This document shows positions 34,951 through 47,308 of a DNA stretch of 64,000 nucleotides, piece by piece. A program made the position numbers and the translations under genes. Each line of letters starts with the position of its first letter. The stretch's first letter is position 1. Source of the stretch: Roridomyces roridus (lineage: Eukaryota > Basidiomycota > Agaricomycetes > Agaricales > Mycenaceae); NCBI GenBank assembly GCA_029378245.1, contig JARKIF010000006.1:1674001-1738000 (forward strand), written 5' to 3'. The notes under the pieces were generated by a model, which worked only from the letters and a program-made list of their open reading frames with translations, had not been told where the DNA came from and did not search any database.

Positions 34951-36471
34951 TCAGAATGGAATCAGAATTGAGTAAAAAAAAATGCGACGCACGATTCCCG
35001 CAGTGATATACTCGTCAAACCATTTGAAATCAGACCGAAGATCGGCCTGCAAGCCTCCAGCACGCAACTCGCCAAGGCGAACCAGAGCCGCCTGCATTTC
35101 CGCGCTCTGTTGGTTCATATTGATTGGCACCCATTTGTCGTGCTCTTCATCGTGCGATTCCAAACGCCTCTCAAATTCATATGGGTCCTGGTCAAAGGAC
35201 AGCTTGAACGAAGCCAGCCGGGCGAAGGGAAGCTCCTTCCCCTCACCGGCACTTGAACTCCGTCGGTGACAAAGCATCCGAACGAGAGGCTGAAGCGCCA
35301 TTTTAGCTTCGCACCGTTTCAGCTCTAGGAACTCCAGAGCCGGGAGAGCGGGGGAATCCCGGATGAAGCCATCCAAAAACGATGTGAAGGCCTCGCTATC
35401 GAAGCCGTGGCAGTCGACTATGAGGTTTCGGACGGTCGGTTGTGACCTCAAGAAGGTTGGTCACTGCCTGTCCGCCATCGTCGATATTAGTGAATGAGAG
35501 GCGTAGGGTTTCCAGAGCGCAACCGGATCTGGTGAGTAGCTCCTGCGTTTCGGATCGCCACCACCATATGGCATAGTCGCCGATGTCGATTTCCCGGAGG
35601 ACTGGGAGGATGAGGTGCGGAAGAATCCGTTGACTTTCACAAAGACGCAGAATGAGAGTGTGCAGGCGCGGAAGAAGAAGAGCACGAGGCGGGGAGATGG
35701 CTCTCTCCATGTAGTCCTCGGATTCGACCTCGAGTAATTCGAGATTTGGCGTATGCTCCAGGATCTTGATACATCCCAACAGCCCGACGTGATTGAACCG
35801 CAGGATCGTGAGCTGGCTCCATGGGAAGGAGAAGCGCCACTCTGCTGGGACGTTCATTTCCAGGAACCCCACTTCGACAAGATTTGGGGCGTCAAGTAAG
35901 TTTGGGTAGAGGCCCACTTGACGCCAGGCGGAAACGTCTGAGGTGGGGGAAAAGGTCCTTGAATATATTCTGAAAAGAACGACGGGGGCCACAAGTGTCA
36001 AGGTACACATTCCGCCACCGTGTCGAGCACTCTCCGAGGAGGCGGAACATGTTTTCATGAGTCGGCTTTCTCGAGTCGGGCCCATGCATGCGAATATCCA
36101 AGGGAAGGGACCCAGATCGAGAGACGTAGATTCGAAATAGGTCTTCCACAGGCTGTGGATTGCGGTCCTGACCGAGTCGGGCCTCAAACTGGGTCCAGAT
36201 GCCGTGTGTGTGCAACGCGACGGCCCGCCACGGCGAGCAGACGCTTGCTAAAGTGACCGGGATGCCAATTTCGTAACCGTCTATGCACTGGAGGAAGATC
36301 TCGGACACGATGTCGTGAGGGAGGGTAAGGACGGGGTACAAGGCGGCAGCGGCGGGCGAGTTCTTGGGTGATGGTTTGCCGCCCCGCGTGGAGTTGTACC
36401 AGCTGGAACTCGAGACCGCTGACTTTTTCGTCAATCTGAATCAGGCGGGTGCGTAGTTCAGCAGTGGCCAT
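34951..36471 (-). pseudogene. F-box protein gene with three frame breaks
   Basis: The start is MATAELRTRLIQIDEKVSGLE (36,471), a coiled-coil head typical of mushroom F-box proteins. It is followed by YPVLTLPHDIVSEIFLQC, the F-box, and then LRR-like text (NLVEVGFLEMNVP, LTILRFNHVGLL, LPRLHTLILRLCES). Three one-base frame changes are needed for one protein: near 36,350 (GCCCGCC, where one C fewer gives an Ala run into YPVL), near 35,905, and near 35,450 before RSQPTVRNLIVDC. All three parts lie on one strand in family order. It is either a young pseudogene or a stretch with assembly indels; the PhyH-like and DUF6535 genes next door have the same problem. It would act as an SCF adaptor if intact. 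Confidence 0.7.
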
Positions 36472-36675
36472 CTGGTAGGAAGAAAGAGATAATGACGCCA
36501 TCAAAGAAGATCGCTGGCGGTCTTCGCTTGGTTTTGCTCTCGACAGCCAGCAAACCACAAGTAGAACAAGTCGGGTTCTTGATTCAAATAATCTGCCCGA
36601 GGCGCGACTCTAACAGTAGGTCCAATAACCTATCTACCTGATCTACTTACAACACACGAATTCGTGAGTCTGGTT

Positions 36676-38657
36676 CTACAAGAAACGCAGGTAGTAGTAC
36701 ACAAGTAGACTAACAATACATACAAACCATCCAACTCTCCAAATTACCACCCAGCGACCGCACCAAGCACACGCACATCCGCCACCGTAAGCGGCTTTGG
36801 TTTGGCCCGCTTCGGCTTCAAAGTACGCGCAAAAGGCAACGGCTTGTACTTTGTTTTGCTGCTCTTCGTCGACGACGACGACATATAATCCTGGTCCTTG
36901 CCGCTCGTAAAGTACATGTACCGCCTCAACGACGTGAACGTCTTTGAATTCGGCTGCACAGCGGGGGTAGATACGGACGGCAACCGCGGATACGGAGCGT
37001 GCGAGGGAGAGGGTGGAAGTGGACCAGCGCGAACGCAGTGGGGCCAGAGCCGGAGTGAGAGTGAGAGCTGGAGCTGATTTCGACTGGGTGACGTCGGCCT
37101 TGGGCGGCACGGGTGGTGGTGGTAGCGGACGGCGTGGGGGAGGCGAAGGCCGAGGAGAGGAAGCAGGGGATATGCTCAGCAACGTCCAATCAGCGCTGGA
37201 ATCCGCTGAAAGCGAGACGGGTGATGAAGCGGGGTGCTCTGGCTCCAAAACGCAGCCACCGTATGGGGATAGCTCCAACGGCGGAGCAACGAGCGGGGAG
37301 AGCTTAGGAGCGTCCTCATCATCGTCTGCTTCCTTGCCGACGCTGCAGAGTTCTACCGCTGCCGAGACAGAGTCTACGGCTGATGGAGGCGGGGTTGGTG
37401 GTGTAGGCGGAGCGCGCTGGGTCCATGCATTGGGGATCATGATTCGGGGGCGACGACGTAGGGAATGAGGTGAGATGACTGGTGATGGGGAATGATGTTC
37501 CTCCACGCCCTCGACCGACGAAGTAAGACCCGGAGAAGGTGCTGGTGACCTGGCGGTCGTTGGAGGACCTGGGCGGTGTAGAGGGAAGACGGTAAGAGGA
37601 CGGAGTGGCAGCCGTCGGGGAAGGACGAGGCTCCAAGAGGCAAGTCGCCCCCCGTAAGTCTTTGCAAGAAGATGCAGGATGGACGGCAGGCGGGTAGAAG
37701 CCTCTCGATGTGGATGACACGGTCTGCGGAGAGCAAGATCGACCACATGCCTCGTCATTTATCGACGAAGCACACTCCTTCGGCGTGGTAGCAGCCAGGC
37801 TGACCTCGCACCCAGTCTGGATCGGCGCGAGACGTCTCGAAAAAAGCTGCAGCCCTCCCTGGCGCATCGGATACACCAGGCGGAAGGGAAAGAACAGCGA
37901 GGAGGTGGTGGTGCGTGCGTGAGGGCGATCAAGTCGGCCGTGTGCATCGGCAGAACGTCACTCTCCTGCTGTGGCGCGATGCCCGTTTGGCTAGACTAGA
38001 GGCTGGATACGTGGTGGGATGAAGGGCGTCGAGGAGCTGCCAACCGCATCTGCGGTACTCGGTCTCCCACAAGCCAGACGACGTGCTTCGACCTGCGATG
38101 GAGGGGGTTGTAGGAAGAAGACCGTGAACGGACCAGGGGGGTGGCATGATGTAGGGCTGCACGTCGGTGCTCCTCTTCATCCTCGACACCTAGTACAGTG
38201 GAAAAGGACGAGGCGGTAGATCGTGACACGGCACCAGGAGAGAAGGCGCGCTTGGTGATTCGGAGAGGTCGGAAAGGTTGCAGGGGAAAGGTGGGTGAGC
38301 TGGGTGTCGCTGGGAGACTCGTATCGGCCTCTGAGACGCTCCATGAAGGGGATGCTGGTGGCCTCGGGAACTGCAAGGTCTCTGCGTATAGTGTAACGCT
38401 CCAGTCCGGATCCTCCAAGTCTTCACTCGAGCGTTCGTCGTCTACTGGTGTGCTCAGTCGGTGTAGCCAGGAAGAGAGAAAAAAGATTGTACGCACCGCT
38501 CATCCCGCTCGTCGAGCTCGAAGGAACCAGAAAACTTGAGCGAGAAGAAGCCTGTGGCGCATTTCATTTTTGACCACACATCGTCCTCGTTGTAGGCCAG
38601 AACAAGCCAGAAGGGTGTGGGTAGCGAGGCAAGAGGTAAGCAAGCCGATGCCATCAC
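36676..38657 (-). CDS. Hypothetical Ser/Pro-rich protein (exon structure uncertain)
   Basis: Several minus-strand frames here have a shared protein-like composition. The first is about 55 residues containing MKCATGFFSLKFSGSFELDERDE (38.5-38.6 kb). Next comes a Ser/Pro/Arg-rich stretch starting DDERSSEDLEDPDWSVTLYAE (38.0-38.45 kb). Then follow a Pro-rich stretch with EADDDEDAPKLSPLVAPPLELSPYG (37.0-37.7 kb) and a basic end, KTKYKPLPFARTLKPKRAK (36.74-36.98 kb). I could not join all parts in phase with good splice sites. No domain is recognised; it could be one disordered regulatory protein or two genes. Confidence 0.4.
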
Positions 38658-40046
38658 TCAGCTGCCAAGCTCCGCTCAAAATCCGAGCTTGACCAGAGAC
38701 ACCCACCATCGCTCGAATATTAATCCTTCTCTCTCCGCTGCAGTGCAAGACTCATCGAAATTTCTTCAAGGCCACCAATCGAAATCCAGTGGACTTTAAT
38801 TTTACGGCTCCGATCTAGTACCAACTTCTTTGCTTCGCCCCGAGCCGCGTGCCCCCTCAAGGACTCGGGTCGTGTGTTGCTTCGTCGTAAGGGGAATCCT
38901 GTGCCTTACCCGTGCCGTCTCCATATCGGATTCCGGTTTCCTACCAAGGCCATCATTGTCGCGCGCGCGAAGAAGTTGCTCACGGAGGGCCGACTTCGGG
39001 ACTGCGAGCTGGGATGCCACTCTTCTGGAGAAATCAGCCCTGGCCAACGTGTCTACATTGTCAGTGACTCTGTTATGTAGGCAGCCTCTGGTCGATTGTT
39101 TTCTAGCCCTTTTGCCTCCGGCCTTCGGTATGCGGTTACCCTGCACTCTACGGGCGGGGAATGCTGCTCTCCAAATTCCCTTCAGCGGTCGCGCTTTCCT
39201 CCAGATCGGGCAATAAACAACACTCGGATTCTCATCTTCTTCTTAACTGGGACCCAAGTATCTGCGTGAGTTAGGATTAGTATACTCTATTCAATCTCGC
39301 CACTCTGAACGCACATCCTTTTTTCAGTTGGAGTACATACACTCTTGACTCGGACGTATATTTTCATCCAGAAGTTTGACACTGGGTGTGAAGCTCTCGA
39401 TCTCGCAAGCCCGGACCAAGTTCTGAATCACACACACCAAACCAGCCGCGAGCTTGATTTTTCCATCATAACAGCCTAGTGAGCACCGTCCCGTACTCGT
39501 CGTTGACTGTCATGGATCAGACACTTGCCATTGAACCTTGTGCGTTGTTCTACGAATTGGTACTTGCTCGTGTGTCGTTTTCCTTGGCAGGGGAGTCCTC
39601 CCGACAAAAGTACTACCTCTAATTTCCCAATAGCACGTTGTTGCCGGCCGGATCTACGGTGGAAACCCCTTGGAAACCCCGCGACTTACAAGGTAAGCAA
39701 CGCGATTGCCAAGTGAACACATGAAAAAATTGCTGATATGTACATACTTGCTTGAGGATTCACCGCTGCCGTCTCAATAAGTATTGTGAATTCCAGAACT
39801 GGATGCAGCACCGTCTGGGTTAACCTCACAACTCGGAGGCGGCGGACTGGAACAGCGGAAATCGGGCATTCTCTCAGTTGACCGCAAACTGCAACCAGTT
39901 CGCGCTCGTTTATTAGGGGGATTCTTACGATTTCTTCAAACCCGTTTGTTGTACGATGTCTAGTTCAGCTTAAAAATGAGAATGCATGTCGCCCTATACG
40001 AATCTCTGTGTAACCAAACTCTATTCCGCCCTTCCACCCACCCAAT
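38658..40046. other. Intergenic region
   Basis: About 1.4 kb between the Ser/Pro-rich gene and the HD-domain gene. Frames here are short and show no domain or splice chain. No RNA gene or repeat was recognised. Confidence 0.45.
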
Positions 40047-42088
40047 CTAAGCCCGCCTCTTCGCCTCCCTCTGCCCCTCCCCATGCCCCTCCTCCCCAAC
40101 ATCTCTGCCCCGCTTCTTCGTCTTTGACGGCGTCCCAAAATCAATCGGCACAGTCGTAAACGAATTCTCACTAATCGACCCCGTGCGCCCCAGACCCTTC
40201 CTCTTTGGGGTCCCAGACGAGGTGTCCCGTGTGGGCGTCGACGGCGGTTCGGGCGTCGCCGGTGAATCTGGTTCCGGTACTCGTGTGAGGAGGGCTCGGT
40301 AGCCTGCTTGCACCAAACCGAGGTACCTAGGAGAAGTTGGCTAATGTGGAGGGTAGGGGAAAGAGATAGTACGCACTGTGGATGCTTCGTAAACACTGTC
40401 AGATACACCTCCGCAAAAACGGCAGGCATCAACATGGAATAATCGTTCTTCTGCGCGCGGGCACACTCTACCACAACACCGATCAGCAATCCAACCTAGC
40501 AAACCAAGCACCATACTATTCGGATTATGCTTTGAATAAAACTTGACGAAATCAAGCGGATTCTTCTCCTTCATCCCATAATGCATCGTCGTGAAATCAA
40601 CAATGACCGAGTCGGCTGTGAGCAGCGACATGTCGATATTCGTTCCCTCCTTGGTGGCAACAGCCTTGGCCTCTTGGACGACGCGTTCGCTGGTAATATG
40701 CTCACGGAAAACGGCGTCCTGGCCCCACTCAATGACCCGTTGGTCAACGAACTTGTACAGATCGCGTGTGTCGATGCGGCGGAAAAGCCGCCGGGATTCT
40801 TCGAGTTCCTATAACAAGAAGAGTCGAGTCAATCCGTGAAAGAAAGGAGTCAATGAATGGCTCACTGGTGCCGTGCTGGCTTTGATGCGCTCCTCGATAC
40901 TGTCGGTCAGATGCAGGTACTTCTCCGGAATCTCGATTTGCTCGGCAATCTTCATGTAGGGCTCCGCCAAGATCAGGGCATCTACTATCATGTACTCGAT
41001 GGCCTTGGCTGTTTCGAACACTTGAGCACGCAAAAAATCCTCGACTTTGGCTCAACCGACGCACCAGTCTTGTGATTGTATATCATCTTGTGGTACTTGA
41101 ACCGCGTGTAGCACATTTCGTGTAGTTGGTTGACATCTTTAATCGTGTAGCAGATCTCGTCTTCGATGACCCGGGCACTCTTGATGAGACGGCGGAGAGA
41201 AATCTTGCTGGGTTCCCCCATCATATAACTGTCGCGGAGAATATAGTCGAACTTGTCGACGTCCAAACCATTCCGCTTGTTGGCGACGATATCAAACAGG
41301 AACGGTTTCTCGTCAGAACTAGGCAGGGAATTCAATCACCCCGCGGCAAGTCGAAAGAAGCGACCACGCACCTGCACAGACTGCGATCGCCGTCAATAAG
41401 CGCGAGGATGAACTGGATATCCTTTTCGCAGAAGTGCTCGATATGATTGTCTTTCAACAAATACCGAAACATCATCTGCGAAGCGTCTTCATGCTTCCAT
41501 TTCTTGCCCGGACTGCGATTTGAGTCAGGGGAACGCAAAGAGAAGATGAACGCAGCACGCACGCAACGGTGGGTATGAAAAGCGAGTCCCATACGTGACT
41601 CCACGGTCCATGTCCAAGATCATGGCACAACCCAGCAATCTGCACGCAATACATATCGCGATCGGTGATCCCAAGCCCAGGCTGCTCGTCGTGGAGGTGC
41701 TGCACCATCTGACGCGCTAAATGCGCTACACCTGGCCATAATGTCGGACTCAAAACCAAAACCAAGGCAGAAACAACTGAGACGCACCGAGACAATGCTC
41801 GAATCGATTATGTGAGACGCCCGCCCAGACGCGATACGATGTCCCGAGTTGCTTGATATGTCTTAGACGCTGGAACTGTGGTCTGAACCCACGCGTCAGA
41901 TGCGCTCGCGTCGCTGCCCAGGCAGCAGAGGACGTACGTATCAATGATGGTACAGAGGAGCGGTGAGACTTCGACTGGCGGCCGTCAGATTGGACCTCAC
42001 TGCTGACGAGGGTGCGGCACTGACTGTAGTCGTGGATGGGGTCTTTCAACGAAGACCGCACGCTGCGGGCATCGAGCAGTTCGACCAT
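40047..42088 (-). CDS. SAMHD1-like HD-domain dNTP triphosphohydrolase
   Basis: Predicted metal-dependent hydrolase that degrades dNTPs, in about ten exons. Blocks in order: [21 protein letters not shown], a spliced [32 protein letters not shown] (first metal His), [13 protein letters not shown] (the HD pair), [68 protein letters not shown], and a basic C-terminus with [11 protein letters not shown] resembling a nuclear signal. No SAM domain precedes the HD domain, as is usual outside animals. Donor and acceptor phases agree at every junction checked. The next gene upstream (large secreted protein) ends 171 bp away on the same strand; no functional link is evident. Confidence 0.9.
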
Positions 42089-42258
42089 GGAAGAGAGGAG
42101 AGGAGGGAGACAAAGAGCGGTATGTATGCCGTAAACAGCCAAATATGGAAGCTCTCCACGTGTATTCGCGATCATGTGTTTGATGCAAGAACGCGTCGCG
42201 ATAATATTATTTAATTGGCCCAAATAAATTGAAATAATGAGAGTAGATATTTGTGTTC

Positions 42259-45200
42259 TCAAGGAAGGGAGCCCGCCCAACTGATCGCTGGCACACTAAC
42301 AATCCATCAGCCCGATTCCACGCCCAGAGAAGGAAAGCTCACCCGTTCATCAGCGCGGTCAAATCGGCCATAGTGACAGTGTCAATACCCGCGACATCAC
42401 CCGTTGCAGTATTCTAGAACTCGAGTGAGAGTTTTCCAGGCGCGACGTGGAGGGACTGACCAGGTTATTGTCTGGTTGCCAAGACTTGCTGGCGGGTACG
42501 GCAGGACTGAGGTTGGCCCAATTCGACAGGACGGCATTGGCTGTTCAAACCGTCAGATAGGCTCTCGAGAATGCATGCAACATACTGCTTAGTTTAACAT
42601 CGGTTTGAGCATTGCCTTTGAATAGAGGGATGAGCCGCCCCATTTCCGCGACAATTGCGGGCTGCATGCCCTGCACAATTGTCTTGACCCTGCAAATTCG
42701 AGGTTAAACAAGGAATTTTCGTACGCCCAAGACTGCGCACCAAGAATTATACTCGTCAATGAATTCGGTGACGGTGGGGATACCGCCCGCCGGCGCCGTG
42801 CCAATGCTATTTACTTTGTACTCCGTGTACCAAGTCTAATAAACCATTCAGAATCAGTGCTTTGAGAAGAGTGGAATCTCGTACCTCATAGACTCCTCTT
42901 ATACAGTCGTGGTTGCGTGTGAAGGCATTTTCGGCAACCAGGCTCTGATCAATCCGGTCCATATCAATACAGGCAGACGAAAACCGAAAGCAAACGCACA
43001 TTCATGAAGGCTGGCGAGGACTCTGATGTCAGCGGCACGAGCGGGAACAAATAGTTACTCACGAGTGATCGCCGCCAGAGCACGAAGGGTTGCCACTTGT
43101 GCCGTGGGACAGGCATCGGTAAACGTCGCTGAGACAAAGTTGAGTCGCAAGAAAAGAACAAGGCGATGACAATCTTACATGTGCTGATAATACCCGGCGT
43201 CTTGGACAGAGCTGAGTCTTGTGCGAACTCCGGGAAATAGATCGCGCTTTGCTTGTATTCGCTGCATCCACGTCAGTGTCCGGAGGCAGGAGGTAGAGGC
43301 GAACTTGATACTCACTTGGCACGCTGTTCCAGAACAGGAATCCCGGCACTTTTGGAATTCTTCTGGGAGGGGTAGCAGTTGCCGAGTTGTGTACTGACGG
43401 GCAGGGTTCCGGCTGGCATGTACGCTGGGGTCGTGAACCTGTATGTCTCAGATCAATCCCACGAAAGACAAAACATGGGTGTACGAAGACGAACAGATTG
43501 TGGAGGACCCAGTGACAGAAGTCGTCGCCTGAACCATCGGTCCAGACATTTGAGAATTGCTGGAGGTAGTCGATGAAGAGGCTCGCTGAGAAATCTATGA
43601 GTCAAACACGACAGCGACGGCTAGCGCACTCACACATGCTCTGCTCCTAGAATTAGCGACTAATGTGAGATCACGCCTGAGGAACATAAAAGTACACCAA
43701 CATAGACATGTTCCCGTCCGTAGATGACAGCTCCCTATGCCACTGAATTAGTTCGAGCGGTAAAAGAAAGAGAGAAAACTGACGTTTTTTGTAGCGGTCA
43801 GAGAGGGTAGACCCTTAGCGCTATAGCAAATCTTGTGAGTAAAAGTGTAGTGCACCGCTGGAGAAACCCTACGTTTTCCCGGTGTAGTACGGCGGAATAG
43901 AATACCCCTTGACATTACCACTCAAAGTCATGGGAGAAGCCAGGTCGTAGTATCCATTGACGTTCAGTGATTGATAGGCAGCAATGGGTACTTGGAAAAC
44001 GAACCGTCAGTACTATAAACCATGGAAACGAAAAAAAAAACTCACTGGTGAAACCACCTGTACAACTCATGAGCGACGCGCCGTCACTGGCGCGTTTGGA
44101 TAGAGTGTGATAGAGCTCTGCTTCCTTGGAAACATAGTTGCCAATGTCGGTGTTGTTCAGAGTCGGAATGAAATACCCCTCCCGGAGAAGCGCTTCTTCG
44201 TTGATATGCCTACGAGACAACCCAGACACCCCAGCCGCAGCCCCCGCATACGGATCACTATGAACGAGTTTCAGCTTCCGATGGGTTGAATCAGAAACTG
44301 CGCACCAATTCGAAGAGTCGGCACTGATGTCGGAATCCACGGCAGGGCAGAAGAGATTCCCAGGGAGGAAGGGTATGGCGCGCTTGTCGAGTTCAGTCTC
44401 CCCACGAAGGCCTGGACGCTCCCAGCTACTTGTGGGGCTGACGGTACGCGCAGACGGCTCGAGAGAGAATCTCTCACCGACCGAGGCTGAATACACCAGT
44501 GACTGACCCGCGAAGGCTTCGAGCGAAGTGCGTTTCTTGCTGGAAGAACTATCCGACGCGGTCGGCTCGTCAACACTGTTGAAGCAGCCGGAGCCCAAGT
44601 CGCTTTGAACCGAATAGAAGGTGGTTGCAACTGAACGCGCATCAGCATTCAAGTGATGGCAAGGAAACTATCAGAACGCACCTGGACCGGGTTCCCAGAA
44701 AAGCACGGAACCAGTCAACCCGGCGTTGAGATTGACTCCATACACCGGTGTGACACAGAAATTTGGCGCGACCTGTTCAAAGATAAGCTGATGGCCTCTG
44801 GATCAACTAGGGACCTACCGAGTTCGAGACACTTCCCGTGATGGACAGCCCCGCGAACAAATCCGCTTCAACGAAGACTTGTCCGTCAAGGAGACTACCA
44901 CCGAGAATACTGATGCCAAGTTGCAAACTCGGTACAAGATGAACATCGGCAGAGCCCGTGAGCTCGACATTCCACCCGACATTGTAGTCAACGGCTGAAG
45001 AGAACAATCAGAAAGAGTCTGCAGGGAGAAAGGGATACCATACTGCCGAAATTATTGGTGGGCTGAACTGCAGAGCCAAAGTTGCTTTGCCCGGCATTGG
45101 AGTCTTGTTTGCCAAAGCTCAAGTCCAGAGGAGGGAAATTGTACATGACAGAGGTCTTGTACGTTCCCGACAGTGAGAGCTGTCCGGAAAGCTCCCCATA

Positions 45201-47072
45201 CAAATGCAGCTTCCCAAGGTTTAGTTCAGGGGACATCCAAAAAACAGCATTGCTTACCGAGGGACCAAGCGTTAGCAGTCCGGGATAGTAACTGGAAATA
45301 CTGAGATCAGGTTGCACTGCAAGAATGCACACGTACAGTCCAGGGAACCCAAAGTTGATTAGCTCATAGCGCCCGCTGTCCCATGAAGCAGAAGCAACGC
45401 CGGTGATGGTGAAAGCGGCTTTGTGATCCGTTAGCATTGAAATCAAAAGACAAGGAAAGTTCATCCGCACCTTCCGCTCCGGCACCGGCTTTGAAATACA
45501 CATATGCCTGTTGTATAGACGGAGGCACGATCTTAGCCTCGAGATAATATCCGAATTGACTGTTGACTGAAGCGAACCTAAGAGAGAGAAAAATGAGCAA
45601 GGCCTGCCTGGGCTTGAATTGCAGGACCGTACCCGGAAACACCTGTGGAGAGTTGCTATGGTCAAAGCATGAACATGATTGGAGCCACTTACTGATATCG
45701 AGACTGCTTTGGAAATTGGGGCATGCCTATGTACCAATTCATTTGCGGAACGCGACAAGGACGAATGGTTGAACTTACTTCTTCCTGATGGAAAATTGTA
45801 TACGTGTCGGACCAATGGTAATTCCTCGAAATCGAGTCCCCTTTGGTGAGGGTGTTGAGTTTCGAGAGCCTATAGACCATAAGCCAGGGTAACGACTATT
45901 CACGATACACATACCAGTTTGCAAATGAGCCAGTCCAACGCCTGAGAGAGAGTTGTTGAAAAAGCACCAGAGAGTAGATGCTGCTTACTTTTCCAATCCG
46001 CGCGGGGAATGGAAGTTCAAGTCGCGTTTTCGGAGTGGATCGGTGGTAGAGTCAGGAGTGGCCTCGACTACTTCCTCCCAATAACCAGGCAAGTCGGTCT
46101 GGCGGAAGATCAGCAGCGCAAAAGCCGTTGAGGCACTGCTCTTACCATGTCTGCCCGCATGCTTTACGGGTTGTCAACTCGGTTCAAAAATGCAGTGATG
46201 CAATAGTACGCACTATACCGGCCCATTCTCCTCCGCGATGTCCGTGAATCTACAAAGGTCAGCTGTAACCAAGCTGGAACTGTACGAAAAAATGCTCACA
46301 AGTAGTCGAAGACAAGTGAGAAGACCGGATCAGTGCTCCTCTTCCTCGCCGCGTGATCCGCCGGAAGAACCGTCTGATCGGGGTGAGGCTCAAGCGAAAC
46401 CACACGAGCGTATGGTCCAAGTCCACAGGTTTCCGGAAGTTTGACGATCGTATCATTAGCTTGGCCGATGAATACATGACCGCAACCACAATCTTCGTCC
46501 TCGATGGGGCACGTGCAGTAAGCCAGAACCTAGACGCATTGTGAGCACGATTCGCAGGGGTGCCAATCTGAGCTCACGGATTGAGATTGGTCGCTCGCAG
46601 GATCGCAGCTTGTGATCGCCCAGTCGGATTCAAGGTCCAGAGAGCTCACGGAGGCGGCATTGGGCGACGAGATGAACACAGATGAAAACTGGATTGTTTA
46701 GAGACAGCAAGGTAATGAGCACAAAAGGACACACCGGTGAAACCTCCTCCACTTCATCGTCCGGGATACCACTTGAGCCAGCGCCAGTCTGCGTGTCATC
46801 AGATGTCCCTTGGTTCTCGTCGAAATCAACCTGGAACCACAATGAGAGAGAGAAAGGAAACAAGGTTCAGCCCTTACGGTGAAAGTGATGGCGTTCCCGT
46901 CAATTTCACTTGCAGGGAAAACATCGAGGGGAGAGATAGGCAAGAAGCTGGAATCTGCAAAGGTGTTGGAGTAAGCCAGAGAAGTTTCAAGCAAACGAAC
47001 CATTGGGAGTATCACAGCAGAAATTGCGAATGTTGCCAACACAGGAAGTTGACGCATCACCCTGTCGGTCAT
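42259..47072 (-). CDS. Large secreted beta-rich protein beside the chitinase (DUF7223-like, tentative)
   Basis: A many-exon gene whose readable pieces run in one direction. It starts with a hydrophobic N-terminus ([18 protein letters not shown], a likely signal peptide), then [36 protein letters not shown] and [20 protein letters not shown], which ends with a KR-type processing site. Next come alternating hydrophobic beta-like strands ([55 protein letters not shown]). The C-terminal part contains GIPVLEQRA, a [12 protein letters not shown] stretch and ends [18 protein letters not shown]. The style matches large fungal secreted proteins with DUF7029/DUF7223 regions; I assign this from memory of the pattern only. 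Exon borders are not individually proven. Its place directly downstream of a CBM18-GH18 chitinase suggests joint function. Confidence 0.6.
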
Positions 47073-47308
47073 TATCTGGTCCCGATGTCAAGAACACTGA
47101 GAGTTGAGGGAATGAACACGCACAGATGACCGTCTGCCCGACTGGACAAGCATTGTCCAGGCAAGTGGGCGGGGTGCCGTGCTGTATACGCGCTCTGTCT
47201 GTGGCTCTACTCTGCAGTCAACACGAATATTCAACGAACCCAAGCACAATTCGTGAGGCCTATTTGATCCTCGCAACATAAAGTCTAAATGATTGGATGA
47301 GTGGTGGA

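Noticed and set aside
36676..37758. The 360-codon frame as one complete protein
   Set aside because: Its last 100 codons read like an off-frame tail (WVVIWRVGWFVCIVSLLVYYYLRFL), while another frame gives a coherent basic C-terminus; it was annotated as part of a gene with uncertain exons.
38830..39216. Plus-strand frame of 128 codons
   Set aside because: No start context, domain or splice support; composition is consistent with non-coding DNA.
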